From Acidobacteriota bacterium (GTDB lineage Bacteria; Acidobacteriota; Blastocatellia; Pyrinomonadales; Pyrinomonadaceae), in contig JAOAPY010000034.1 of NCBI GenBank assembly GCA_025463135.1, positions 62,001-126,000 on the forward strand: DNA of 64,000 nt, given 5' to 3'. This document shows positions 33,053 to 41,285 of this stretch, piece after piece. The translations under genes were made by a program, and so were the position numbers. The number at the start of each line of letters is the position of its first letter. Position 1 is the stretch's first letter. Under the pieces are notes generated by a model. That model had not been told where the DNA came from. It made no database searches and worked only from the letters and a program-made list of their open reading frames with translations.

Positions 33053-33808
33053 ATGCAAGCTTCCGCGGAACAACCTTTCAAGCGCGCTGAACGAACGGAT
33101 AAAGTTGCGCGCGCCTACACCTTTGCTGACCTTTCCGGCTACACAAGCAAACAGCGGTTCCTGATACGCGCCGCCGATCTGGTCTTCTTTGTACTGATCA
33201 AATTGATTGGCCGTACGGTGCGCTGGCAGGTTGAGGGTTGGGAAAACTGGGAGGCGGCTTCCCGCGATAATCAGATTCCCATTTACACTTTCTGGCACAA
33301 TCGCGTGTTTCTCTCGACCTACTTCTGGCGGCGACGACGTATCGTGGTGATGACCTCACAGAGCTTTGACGGCGAATACATCGCGCGCTTCATTCAACGT
33401 TTTGGTTATGGCGCGGCGCGCGGTTCCAGCACGCGCGGCGGCGTCGGGGCGATTGTTGAAATGGTGCGCCTGATGCGCGCCGGCTCGCCGGCTGCCTTCA
33501 CGATTGACGGCCCCAAAGGTCCGCGCTACGTTGCCAAGATGGGGGCGGTGCTGCTGGCCAAAAAGACCGGTAACCCGGTGTTGCCGTTCACTATCACCGC
33601 CCGAAAATTTTGGACCGCAAAGAAGAGCTGGGATCAATCTCAGGTGCCGAAGCCTTTTACAAAGGTGCGGGTTGACATCGCCTCGCCTATTTATGTTCCG
33701 AGCGACGCTGATGAAGGAATGCTCGAAGCAAAACGCGACGAACTCCAACATTCCCTTGATGGGATTAACGCGCTTGGCGAACAATGGCGTACAGGCAACG
33801 TTCCGTGA
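33053..33808 (+). CDS. DUF374-type lysophospholipid acyltransferase
   Basis: A 251-residue protein of the DUF374 acyltransferase family (LPLAT superfamily), with the HX4-type motif in FWHNRVFLSTYFWRRRR, the GSSTRGGVGAIVEMVRLMRAG block, and TIDGPKGPRYVAKMGAVLLAKKTG. This family is usually linked to lipid A or Kdo-region assembly, but the exact acceptor is unknown. ATG 33053 is the first in frame. The stop codon overlaps the start of a broken toxin ORF by 25 bp, which suggests that a deletion joined the two and may have replaced the natural C-terminal tail. Confidence 0.88.
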   Translation: MQASAEQPFKRAERTDKVARAYTFADLSGYTSKQRFLIRAADLVFFVLIKLIGRTVRWQVEGWENWEAASRDNQIPIYTFWHNRVFLSTYFWRRRRIVVMTSQSFDGEYIARFIQRFGYGAARGSSTRGGVGAIVEMVRLMRAGSPAAFTIDGPKGPRYVAKMGAVLLAKKTGNPVLPFTITARKFWTAKKSWDQSQVPKPFTKVRVDIASPIYVPSDADEGMLEAKRDELQHSLDGINALGEQWRTGNVP

Positions 33809-33975
33809 AACTGGGTTGCGGGATTTATGAACTCTATCAGCCATTGGCGGACGCGTGGGCGGTATATGATAATTCTGAATCGGAAATGTCACTGATCGCC
33901 GCGGGAGACAAAGTCGTTCCACTGCTAATTTACAATAAACGGTCATGGGTAAGCTTCTCACTGACAAAGCCATGA
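33784..33975 (+). pseudogene. Zeta-toxin-like ATPase remnant (C-terminal fragment)
   Basis: The 63-residue frame reads RQRSVKLGCGIYELYQPLADAWAVYDNS, which fits the C-terminal segment of predicted zeta/COG4185-type kinases (an R-R-x-F region, a LYxPLADxWxxYDNS block, then an I/L-A turn). The P-loop part, normally some 130-150 residues upstream, is missing and replaced by the acyltransferase gene. The stop TGA overlaps the ATG of the next small gene as ATGA (33972-33975), as expected in an intact module. It is therefore a truncated toxin gene with preserved 3' end. The identification is from memory of the family pattern. Confidence 0.6.
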
Positions 33976-34184
33976 GCAAACACGAAGAAGTTCTCTTAAC
34001 GAATGATTATGTTTCGAAGCATGCTGTTGAGATCGGACAAGTGCTGCAACAGGCTGTCAATCAGGCGCTCCTCATGCACAAGCGCCTCGGAAATTCAATA
34101 GCCATCTGGAGAGACGGTAAAGTCGTAATCGTTCCACCTGAAGAGATAGTCGTTTCAGCTGAGGTCTCGGAGCGAGGTTCATAG
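33972..34184 (+). CDS. Small partner protein of zeta/COG4185-type toxin
   Basis: A 70-residue protein (MSKHEEVLLTNDYVSKHAVE...) with a central helix AVNQALLMHKRLGNSIAIWR and a beta end DGKVVIVPPEEI. Small proteins with the H-K-x-x-G-N-x-x-A-x-W-x-D/N-G-K-V-V pattern often sit beside COG4185 P-loop toxins and are presumed antitoxins. Its start overlaps the toxin remnant's stop by ATGA. The gene itself looks intact, so an orphan antitoxin is likely. An in-frame ATG at 33945 is less likely because it would sit inside the toxin frame. Confidence 0.65.
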   Translation: MSKHEEVLLTNDYVSKHAVEIGQVLQQAVNQALLMHKRLGNSIAIWRDGKVVIVPPEEIVVSAEVSERGS

Positions 34185-34263
34185 GTTCTTTCTCCGTTTA
34201 GAGAGGGCACTTGTGCCCCAGCGGGTGGACAAGATCGCTTTCTAAACAGGCTAGAGATTTGAA

Positions 34264-35526
34264 ATGCACCCTGAAAACTCAAATCTGATTCAGCAATTGA
34301 AGGATCCAAACCGCGTTCAGCGAATCTCAGCCGCCGGTGCTCTAGGCGAATCTGATCGCATCAATTCCAAGTCCATTCCGCCACTCATAAAAGCCTTGCA
34401 GGATGGCCACAGCGAGGTTCGCCTGGCCGCGCTCTCCTCTCTAAAAAACATCTGGCGCATGATGATTGGCCCGCTGGGTGAAGTGTTCTCTTCGGGGGAT
34501 GAGATCGATCAGGTCTTTGGTCCTTTGAATCGGGCCATGCGAGTCTGCCTGCAAGACGAAAACAACTATGTTCGGTTAACGGCGGCCGAAGGACTGCGCG
34601 ATCTCTATGATGTGGACAATGATGTTTTTGAGGTCTTCCTTGAAGCGGCGCGGGATGGTGATGAATCAATGCGGCGCCGCGCAGCTCTGGCTTTATGGCT
34701 GGGCGCGACGGACCAGCGCGCACCGCTCCCGCAAGTCGCAACAGAGCCGGGCATTGCGGTCTTGATCCATTTGCTCCAGGACCACAGCAAGCACGTTCGC
34801 AATTATGCCCTGCGCGCGGTGAGTAGCGTGGGGACGCGGGCGAAAGCCGCGGCAGCGGCCGTGCTTGAACTCCTGAGTGACGAGGATGAAGAAGTGCGCT
34901 ATAACGCGGCGCTGGCCCTTGCCGGTCTTGGCCCCGGGGCCCAAGCCGCGTTACCGCTTCTGATCGAAATGATCACTCAGGGAGACAGGCTGAAGCGAAA
35001 GGCAGCTGCGTTTGCGTTGCGACGGATGGCCTCGGAAGCAAAAGCCGCGACGCCGACTTTGATCAAAGGATTACAGGACCACGAAAAGCGCGTGCGTTCG
35101 CGCTGTGCTGACACGCTCGGCTTGCTGGGTCAGGATATTGAAGATGAAGCCCTGTTTGCCTTGATCAAAAGTGAGAACGACGAAGATCAGGAAGTTCGCA
35201 GCGCCGTACAGCGCGCACTCGAAGCGATTGGAAAAGAGCGCATCGCCGCGGCTCATAAAAGTGCAGGAGCAGACCAGGCCAGGGACACTTATCCGCTCGT
35301 GGGATTTAAGCCTGAGGAGGTGCCCGGCCTGAGAGGTATGTTGCAGGTTCCCAACGCCAACATGCGCGCGTACGCCGCCACCGCGCTTGGGTATCTTGGG
35401 GCACGTGAAGCTATCCCTGATCTAATGCTGCTTTTGCATGATGAAGACGAAGACGTACGCCGGCGCGCCGCGGATACGCTGCAACGGATGGGCGTTGACG
35501 AGGGTGAGTCCGGCACCAAAGGTTAA
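34264..35526 (+). CDS. HEAT-repeat protein
   Basis: A 420-residue soluble protein built of about ten HEAT / PBS-lyase-like repeats, for example IPPLIKALQDGHSEVRLAAL, VLIHLLQDHSKHVRNYALRAVS, VLELLSDEDEEVRYNAALALAGLG and LMLLLHDEDEDVRRRAADTLQRMG. Such alpha solenoids act as protein-binding scaffolds or regulators. There is no signal peptide or catalytic domain. It is 98 bp upstream of era in the same direction, possibly in one transcript, but no functional link is evident. Confidence 0.88.
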   Translation: MHPENSNLIQQLKDPNRVQRISAAGALGESDRINSKSIPPLIKALQDGHSEVRLAALSSLKNIWRMMIGPLGEVFSSGDEIDQVFGPLNRAMRVCLQDENNYVRLTAAEGLRDLYDVDNDVFEVFLEAARDGDESMRRRAALALWLGATDQRAPLPQVATEPGIAVLIHLLQDHSKHVRNYALRAVSSVGTRAKAAAAAVLELLSDEDEEVRYNAALALAGLGPGAQAALPLLIEMITQGDRLKRKAAAFALRRMASEAKAATPTLIKGLQDHEKRVRSRCADTLGLLGQDIEDEALFALIKSENDEDQEVRSAVQRALEAIGKERIAAAHKSAGADQARDTYPLVGFKPEEVPGLRGMLQVPNANMRAYAATALGYLGAREAIPDLMLLLHDEDEDVRRRAADTLQRMGVDEGESGTKG

Positions 35527-35624
35527 TGGACCGAAGGAGCTTTATTGTTCTCTGAGGGCCGTTTTGCCATTACGGATCCCGAGTTGGTGCTGGTTCTGCA
35601 ACCTGTTAGTGTTCTAAGCACTTC

Positions 35625-36536
35625 ATGTCAGAAAACATTCAAAGCGAGCATCGCAGCGGTTATGTGGCCCTGATCGGCCGGCCCAACGCCGGCAAATCGA
35701 CTCTCTTGAACCGCCTGGTTGGCGAAAAGATCGCCGCCGTCTCCAACAAACCACAAACGACGCGCTTTGCCATTCGCGGCGTCATCACTCGTCCCGAAGG
35801 GCAGATTGTTTTGGTCGATACGCCGGGCGTACACAAGCCTGGGCATATGCTCAACCGGCGCATGATGGGCGCCGTACATGACGCGCTGGATGGTGTCGAT
35901 TTGGTTTGCCTGATGCGTGACGCTTCTACCTCGACGGGCGCCGGCGATCGTTTTGTGCTGGACCTGATCAAGGAGTCAAACAAACCTGCACTGCTGTTGC
36001 TGAACAAGACCGATAAGATTCCCGACAAAGCAAAGCTGCTGCCGATCATCACTTCCTATAGCGGCGAGTATGACTGGCGCTCAGTCGTGCCTATCTCGGC
36101 ATTGAATGGCGACATGATCGAGGTACTGCTGGCTGAGATCATGAAACACTTACCGCCGGGCCCGGCGCTTTTTGGCGAGGACGAGTTGACGGACCAGTCG
36201 ATGCGTTCCCTGGCTTCCGAAATCGTACGTGAAAAAATCCTGCATGTTACCGGCGAAGAGATTCCTTACGTCACCGCCGTGGTGACGGAGAAATGGGAAG
36301 AAGTGCGCGAGGATTTCACACGCATCTATTGCGCGATCTTTGTGGAACGACCGACGCAGAAGGCAATTATCATCGGTCATGGCGCCGCGCGCTTGAAACA
36401 GATTGGCATCGAAGCGCGGCAGGACATTGAACGCCTGCTGGGCCATCGTTGCCATCTCCAGTTATTTGTAAAAGTAGAAGCCGACTGGCGCGACAAACCG
36501 GAACTACTGGAAGAGCTCGGGATTCATCAACGGTAA
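35625..36536 (+). CDS. era: GTPase Era
   Basis: A 303-residue essential GTPase that binds 16S rRNA near its 3' end and helps assemble the 30S subunit. G1 is GRPNAGKST (about residues 18-26), the switch I region NKPQTTRFAIRGV, G3 DTPGVHKPGH, G4 LLNKTDKI and G5 SALNGDM. The C-terminal KH domain (EIVREKILHVTGEEIPYVTAV ... IIGHGAARLKQIGIEARQDIERLLG) has the GXXG-like loop GHGAARLK. Length and domain order match the family. Confidence 0.97.
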   Translation: MSENIQSEHRSGYVALIGRPNAGKSTLLNRLVGEKIAAVSNKPQTTRFAIRGVITRPEGQIVLVDTPGVHKPGHMLNRRMMGAVHDALDGVDLVCLMRDASTSTGAGDRFVLDLIKESNKPALLLLNKTDKIPDKAKLLPIITSYSGEYDWRSVVPISALNGDMIEVLLAEIMKHLPPGPALFGEDELTDQSMRSLASEIVREKILHVTGEEIPYVTAVVTEKWEEVREDFTRIYCAIFVERPTQKAIIIGHGAARLKQIGIEARQDIERLLGHRCHLQLFVKVEADWRDKPELLEELGIHQR

Positions 36537-36552
36537 ATGAAGTAAAGCAAAA

Positions 36553-36603
36553 TGTTAGTTTGCGTGCCGCATCGATTAGAGGCGACGACGCCGCAAACTA
36601 ACA
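36553..36603. repeat. Hairpin between era and the ABC ATPase gene
   Basis: TGTTAGTTTGCG (36553-36564) and CGCAAACTAACA (36592-36603) are perfect 12-bp arms with a 27-nt loop. It may protect or end the era transcript. There is no T-run. The right half (GACGCCGCA...CAGC...GCGGTACA) resembles the spacer at 50010-50033. Confidence 0.6.
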
Positions 36604-36650
36604 GCTTGCGGTACATTTTCTCCCTGCGCGCAACGTCATAGACTGACCTT

Positions 36651-37553
36651 ATGAGCGACACACAGCCAAACGATGCACCGGCGATTGAGTTTCGCAACGT
36701 CTTCCTCAACTTCGACGACCAGCCGGCGCTGGTCGACATCAGTTTCCAGCTTGCTCGTGGGGAGATGATCTTCATAACCGGCGCCGCGGGCTCGGGAAAA
36801 TCCGTGCTCCTGCATTTGGCCTTGGGATTACTGAAGCCTGACGCCGGCCAGATTTTTGTCGCAGGGCGCGAGATTGAAACGCTGGACGAGCCAGAACTCC
36901 TGGCCCTGCGCGGCGGGTTGATGGGTATGGTTTTTCAGGAGGACTCCCTCTTTAGCGGCATAACTGTTTATGAGAACGCCGCCTATCGCCTGGAAGAACG
37001 CGGCTGGTCGGAAGAGCGGATTGAGCAGGCCGTGCGCGAAGTGCTTCGCTTTGTAGGCCTCGAGGGCGATGAAGAAAAACTGCCCGAAGAACTCTCAGGC
37101 GGCATGAAGCGCCGGCTGGAAATTGCGCGTGCGCTGATCGGCTGGCCGTCCATCATGTTGTTCGATGAACCTACGATGGGTCTGGATCCAATCGTCGCCG
37201 TGCAGGTGCTCGACTTAATTATCCGCGCGCGGGACATCAACGGGGTTTCCTCGCTCTTTGTCACCAAGAAGCTTTACGAGCTGCCTTATCTGACTGGGTA
37301 TCGCGCCAGCGGAGGCAGTGCCAACGATGAAATCGCAATTGCCGAAGCGCCGGCCAATCAATTGCCGCGAACGAGAATTATGGTTCTGGATCAGGGCCGT
37401 TTCGCTTTTACCGGCAGCGTCGCGGAATTTCAAAACAGCGACCTGCCGCTGATCAAGGATCTATTGACACTCGACCACCACGACCACTCCGCGGATCCTT
37501 ACTATCCCGATCCATGGGATAAGCGCCGTCGACCTTCTGAAGAGATTCTCTGA
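36651..37553 (+). CDS. ABC transporter ATP-binding protein, MlaF-like
   Basis: A 300-residue ATPase with Walker A GAAGSGKS, the Q-loop MVFQEDSLFSGITVYENAAYR, signature LSGGMKRRLEIARAL, and Walker B IMLFDEPTMGLDP. The 'GGMKRR' signature and 'FQxxxLFxxxxVxEN' match MlaF/Ttg2A-type ATPases of lipid transport (retrograde phospholipid trafficking). The usual H-loop is unusual (SLFVTKKLYELPYLTG, with no His after the D-loop at the expected place), and the C-terminal 90 residues are longer and charged (DHHDHSADPYYPDPWD). No MlaE permease or MlaD substrate-binding gene is adjacent, so it may be an orphan. Confidence 0.75.
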   Translation: MSDTQPNDAPAIEFRNVFLNFDDQPALVDISFQLARGEMIFITGAAGSGKSVLLHLALGLLKPDAGQIFVAGREIETLDEPELLALRGGLMGMVFQEDSLFSGITVYENAAYRLEERGWSEERIEQAVREVLRFVGLEGDEEKLPEELSGGMKRRLEIARALIGWPSIMLFDEPTMGLDPIVAVQVLDLIIRARDINGVSSLFVTKKLYELPYLTGYRASGGSANDEIAIAEAPANQLPRTRIMVLDQGRFAFTGSVAEFQNSDLPLIKDLLTLDHHDHSADPYYPDPWDKRRRPSEEIL

Positions 37554-37797
37554 CAAGAAGTAGTAATCAGTAATCAGTAGGTACTCGGCACTTAACTACT
37601 GACTACTGACCACTGCCTGGCATAAGAGTTGACTCGTCAGTATACGTGAGCTGGGATGCACTCTAATCCTCGTGGGTGATGCAATACGCCCCGGCCCTTC
37701 TGCCCCAGATCGCCTGTTTTGTCTATCAACCGAACTTGCCCGGTCGTCCCGACTATCAATCGAAGTGAAATCCAGCGCCGCCATCAGGAAATCAATA
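37554..37797. other. Spacer with AGTAATC/ACTGACT simple repeats
   Basis: The first 60 bp contain TAGTAATCAGTAATCAGTAG followed by CTACTGACTACTGACCACTG, which pair as an imperfect hairpin. The rest shows nothing clear. An open frame runs from 37672 into the kinase gene, but it lacks the look of a kinase N-terminus. Confidence 0.5.
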
Positions 37798-39837
37798 ATG
37801 ACTGAAAGTGAGAGGCACCGGGGCGCGAGCGCCGCTGCCAGCGATCTCATAATTATCTGTCTGGCGGCGATTGCCGGCCTCATTCTGTGCGCCAAATTCG
37901 ACGCCTTCGAGTATTTTGCCAGATGGTCGGCGCGACACGATGGATGGATGGTAAATGAAGTCCTGTTGGTGTTCGTTTTTGTTGTGATTGCGGCCGAAAT
38001 TTTTTCCTGGCGCCGCCGGCGGGAATTAAGAGCTGAAATATCCCGACTAGAGATCGCGGAAACATCGCTACACGGTCAGGAAGAGTCATACCGAATAATT
38101 GTGGATCAGGCCCCGGAACAAGGGCCCCACAAACGAGCATTAACTGAATACGAGCGGCTCGTCGAAAGAATTGCGGCGTTGGGCCAGGCGTTGGGAACTG
38201 CTCGTGATCTCACCGTAATCTTCCGCGCGCTACGCGACTTTGCCATCGTTTCTTTACCCAGTGAGAGCGTGGTGATCTCACTCTACGAGCCGGAGAAGAA
38301 AACGCGCAGACTTTGTTATTGCTGGGCCGACAACCAGGAGTATGACCTTGATAGTCTTCCCGACGTACCAGTCAAAGACGGTCCGACCGGGCGCGCCATA
38401 AAGTCGGGGTCGGTAGTTATCGAAAACAATTTCGAGCAGCACGCGCGTACCATGCAGTCGCCGATAACGGTCGGTGAGGGCGTGGAAGACAAGTCGCTGT
38501 CAGTTTTGGCCGCACCGATGACGGTGATGGGCCGGACGCTTGGCTGTGTTGAAATTCAAAGCTATCAGGCGGGCGCTTATAGCAAGGACCACGCCACGGC
38601 GATGCGTATGGCGGCAAATCTGGCCGCTAATGCGATAGAAAACGTCACTTTGATCGAGCGGGAACAGGTCAAAGAAGAACAACTTAGACAGTCGCAGAAA
38701 ATGGATGCGATTGGACAACTTGCAGGCGGCGTAGCACATGACTTCAACAATCTCCTTACGGTCATAACCGGATACAGCGAACTTACACTGAGACGGATGT
38801 CCAAGGATGATCCTTTGCGCAGCAACATCGAAGGGATTACCAGCGCGGGCTTACGAGCAGCCGGGCTCACCCGCCAGTTGCTGGCCTTCAGCCGGCAGCA
38901 GATCTTGCAGGCCAAGGTCCTCGACCTCAACGTAGTGGTTAAGGAAATGGACCGCATGCTGCAAAGGTTGATCGGTGAGGACATCGACCTGCTGACTCTC
39001 TTGCAGCCCTCGTTGGGCCAGATCAAAGGCGATCCCGGTCAGCTGGAGCAGGTGCTGCTGAACCTGGTTGTGAACGCTCGAGATGCAATGCCCAGGGGCG
39101 GTAAGATCACGATTGAAACGAGCCATAAATATTTGGACGAAGCTTATGCACGCGAACATGTTGCGGTCCAGCCGGGCCACTATGTGGTGCTTACCGTAAG
39201 CGACACGGGCATCGGCATGGATGCAGAAACTCAAAAGCGAATTTTTGATCCATTCTTTACGACTAAAGAGATCGGCAAGGGAACCGGACTGGGCCTTTCC
39301 ACGGTGTACGGTATTGTGAAGCAAAGTGGAGGCAGCATCTGGGTCTATAGCGAGACCGGCAGGGGCACAACTTTCAAAGTCTATCTGCCGAGAGTTGATG
39401 TGGTTATCGAAAGCGAAGAGTTGACCGACGGTTCCCCGGCAGTGCGCGGCGGAGTTGAAACGATTCTGCTGGTTGAAGACGACGAGTCGGTGCGCCAGTT
39501 GGCCGTGGAGACCCTCGAATCTTATGGGTATGTCGTAATCGCCGCGGCAGGTGGAGAGGAAGGGTTGCGCATCTGCAGCGAGCGCAAGGGCAATATCGAC
39601 CTGATGATTACGGACGTGGTAATGCCGCGAATGAGCGGACGCGAGTTGGCGGAACAACTTGCAGCCATAAGGCCGGAAGCGAGGGTCCTGTATATGTCCG
39701 GCTACACTGATGACGCGATCATCCGACACGGAATTCTCGAACAGAACATGCCATTCATCCAAAAGCCCTTCCTGCCGGATGCGCTGGCGCTGAAGGCGCG
39801 CGAGCTGCTCGATCTACCCGTGTTACAGGAAGCTTGA
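37798..39837 (+). CDS. Hybrid sensor histidine kinase / response regulator
   Basis: A 679-residue membrane-bound kinase. Two N-terminal helices (SDLIIICLAAIAGLILCAKF and NEVLLVFVFVVIAAEIF) are followed by a linker coiled-coil, a GAF-like domain (about 110-280), HisKA with phospho-His in GGVAHDFNNLLTVITGYSEL, and HATPase_c (N-box LNLVVNARDAMPRGG, G1 DTGIGMD, G2 GTGLGLSTVYGIVKQ). A C-terminal receiver follows, with phosphoacceptor Asp in DLMITDVVMPRMSG, Thr/Ser in LYMSGYTDD and Lys in FIQKPF. ATG 37798 has AGGAA 8 nt upstream. No separate output regulator is nearby, so the signal probably passes through a phosphorelay elsewhere. Confidence 0.9.
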   Translation: MTESERHRGASAAASDLIIICLAAIAGLILCAKFDAFEYFARWSARHDGWMVNEVLLVFVFVVIAAEIFSWRRRRELRAEISRLEIAETSLHGQEESYRIIVDQAPEQGPHKRALTEYERLVERIAALGQALGTARDLTVIFRALRDFAIVSLPSESVVISLYEPEKKTRRLCYCWADNQEYDLDSLPDVPVKDGPTGRAIKSGSVVIENNFEQHARTMQSPITVGEGVEDKSLSVLAAPMTVMGRTLGCVEIQSYQAGAYSKDHATAMRMAANLAANAIENVTLIEREQVKEEQLRQSQKMDAIGQLAGGVAHDFNNLLTVITGYSELTLRRMSKDDPLRSNIEGITSAGLRAAGLTRQLLAFSRQQILQAKVLDLNVVVKEMDRMLQRLIGEDIDLLTLLQPSLGQIKGDPGQLEQVLLNLVVNARDAMPRGGKITIETSHKYLDEAYAREHVAVQPGHYVVLTVSDTGIGMDAETQKRIFDPFFTTKEIGKGTGLGLSTVYGIVKQSGGSIWVYSETGRGTTFKVYLPRVDVVIESEELTDGSPAVRGGVETILLVEDDESVRQLAVETLESYGYVVIAAAGGEEGLRICSERKGNIDLMITDVVMPRMSGRELAEQLAAIRPEARVLYMSGYTDDAIIRHGILEQNMPFIQKPFLPDALALKARELLDLPVLQEA

Positions 39838-39840
39838 GGG

Positions 39841-39891
39841 GGTGCAAATGTCCGTCACACTTTAAAAGCTTAGCGGACCTCAAACTGCACC
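39841..39891. repeat. Palindromic element, family G copy 2 (short)
   Basis: GGTGCAAATGTCCG faces CGGACCTCAAACTGCACC, with a loop that contains AAAAGCTTAG. The order and wording match the inner half of the element at 3093-3191. It lies between the kinase and prmA genes. Confidence 0.5.
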
Positions 39892-39920
39892 AGTACCCAA
39901 CAATCAGCGGCTTGACAATG

Positions 39921-39926
39921 AGGAGG
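39921..39926 (+). promoter_or_regulatory. Shine-Dalgarno deciding the prmA start
   Basis: AGGAGG at 39921-39926 is 7 nt before TTG 39934. An out-of-frame ATG at 39929, only 2 nt from the AGGAGG, opens a six-codon frame (MRCPSF, stop at 39947), and an in-frame ATG follows at 39955. The spacing favours TTG 39934. Confidence 0.55.
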
Positions 39927-39933
39927 CAATGCG

Positions 39934-40872
39934 TTGTCCTTCCTTTTGAAAGCCATGTCCACACCTGTAGATCAACGCCCGCTCAAGTGGTACGCGCTGG
40001 ATGTCTCGGTCGAGCCCGCGGCGCGCGAGGCTGCGGAGTATGCGCTGATGGAGGCAGGGGCGCTGGGCACTGAAACCAACAACGCCAAAGCCGCCACTGA
40101 CGCCCTGCTGATCGTGAGCGCATACTTCGCGATGACGCCCGACCGCGAACGTGTTCGAGCGGAATTGACCGAAGCGCTGCGCATTTATGATCTACCCTCT
40201 TCCTCGGTGCGGGACATGCAATTTCGCGAGCTCGCCGATCGCGACTGGATCCGGGAATGGAAACAGGGATGGCAACCTGTAGAGGTCGGGCGCATTGTGA
40301 TCGCGCCGCCCTGGAGCGAGATCAGGGCCGCCAAAGATCGCGTGGTCATTCGCATCGAGCCCGGGATGGCGTTTGGTACGGGCACGCATGAAACGACGCG
40401 TCTTTGTTTAAAAGCGATAATGCGATTTTTCAAAGGCGGAAGTTTTCTGGATGTGGGTACGGGCACAGGCATTCTGGCCATCGCGGCGGCTAAACTTTTT
40501 CCCGCCGCGCGAGTGGCAGCTTGCGACACGGATGCCGCGGCCGTTGAGATCGCGCGAGAGAATGCGAGACTAAATGACGTAGCGGAACAAATTGTTTTTC
40601 GCGTCGGATCGCTGATTGCCGCTGATCATGAGGTTGACCCTCAGGTTGGTGTTGGGTCCACTGCTTCGGCGGATTTTGTCTGCGCCAATCTCACCGCGGA
40701 TGTAATCAGTTCCCTGCTGCCGGCGCTCATCAGCGCTTCCTGCGGACGGCTGGTGCTCTCAGGAATTCTTGATACACAGCTCGATGCGATTGTGGATCAG
40801 ATCCAGGACTCAGGCGCGACAGGGAATTTGGTGATGATGCAGGATGGCGAGTGGGTGGCTTTAGTAGTCTGA
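39934..40872 (+). CDS. prmA: Ribosomal protein L11 methyltransferase PrmA
   Basis: A 312-residue SAM-dependent methyltransferase that trimethylates lysines and the N-terminus of ribosomal protein L11. The motif order is standard: N-terminal L11-recognition domain (WYALDVSVEPAAREAAEYAL), IEPGMAFGTGTHETTRLCL before the SAM motif I FLDVGTGTGILAIAAAKL, then AACDTDAAAVEIARENARLN and DFVCANLTADVI (the catalytic-region N-L-T). The start is TTG 39934, supported by the AGGAGG; the in-frame ATG 39955 is an alternative that loses seven residues. The protein itself gives no clue to regulation. Confidence 0.95.
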   Translation: MSFLLKAMSTPVDQRPLKWYALDVSVEPAAREAAEYALMEAGALGTETNNAKAATDALLIVSAYFAMTPDRERVRAELTEALRIYDLPSSSVRDMQFRELADRDWIREWKQGWQPVEVGRIVIAPPWSEIRAAKDRVVIRIEPGMAFGTGTHETTRLCLKAIMRFFKGGSFLDVGTGTGILAIAAAKLFPAARVAACDTDAAAVEIARENARLNDVAEQIVFRVGSLIAADHEVDPQVGVGSTASADFVCANLTADVISSLLPALISASCGRLVLSGILDTQLDAIVDQIQDSGATGNLVMMQDGEWVALVV

Positions 40873-41285
40873 ATCAGGTTGCTGTCTTCGACAGACGCAG
40901 ACTAAAGGACACTCTGATCAAGTGCTCAAAAGGTGGTTGGCTTTGCTCTCATTCTCACCCGGTTTCAACCGGGTGGGAGACTTTCCCGGGTGTTAACCGT
41001 TTCAACGGTTTCCCGACTCCTGGGTTAGAGGTTTGCCACGCTCAACTTAGCTGACGCGAAAGGAAACCGTTGAAACGGTTAGATCCAATCGAGGCAAGCG
41101 AGTGTCACCCGGTTGAAACCGGGTGAGAATGAGATGAAGCCAAAACCGATGTACGCGTTGAGACAGTTGATCAGAGTTTCCTGAAGTTTGTACCCTGTAC
41201 GCCTGTTAGGAATTGACTTTGTTCTGCCGACTGCTCCCGCCGACTGTTTAATCAAGTTCATAACGTGCTCGATGAGATTGAGTTA
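40873..41285. other. Spacer between prmA and rsmE
   Basis: It is occupied mainly by a family C palindromic element (40948-41133). The remainder, 41134-41285, shows no recognisable promoter or RNA. No coding signal is seen. Confidence 0.6.
40948..41133. repeat. Palindromic element, family C copy 1
   Basis: Perfect 28-bp terminal inverted repeats (40948-40975 and 41106-41133) start CTCATTCTCACCC and each contains its own palindrome CACCCGGTT-TC-AACCGGGTG. Inside, a second nested palindrome occurs twice (AACCGTTTCAACGGTT and its inverted form AACCGTTGAAACGGTT). There is no ORF. The copy at 43669-43817 has the same ends and inner palindromes. Confidence 0.85.

Noticed and set aside
38851-39762. 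303-residue antisense ORF inside the hybrid kinase gene
   Set aside because: Shadow of a clear kinase/receiver frame.
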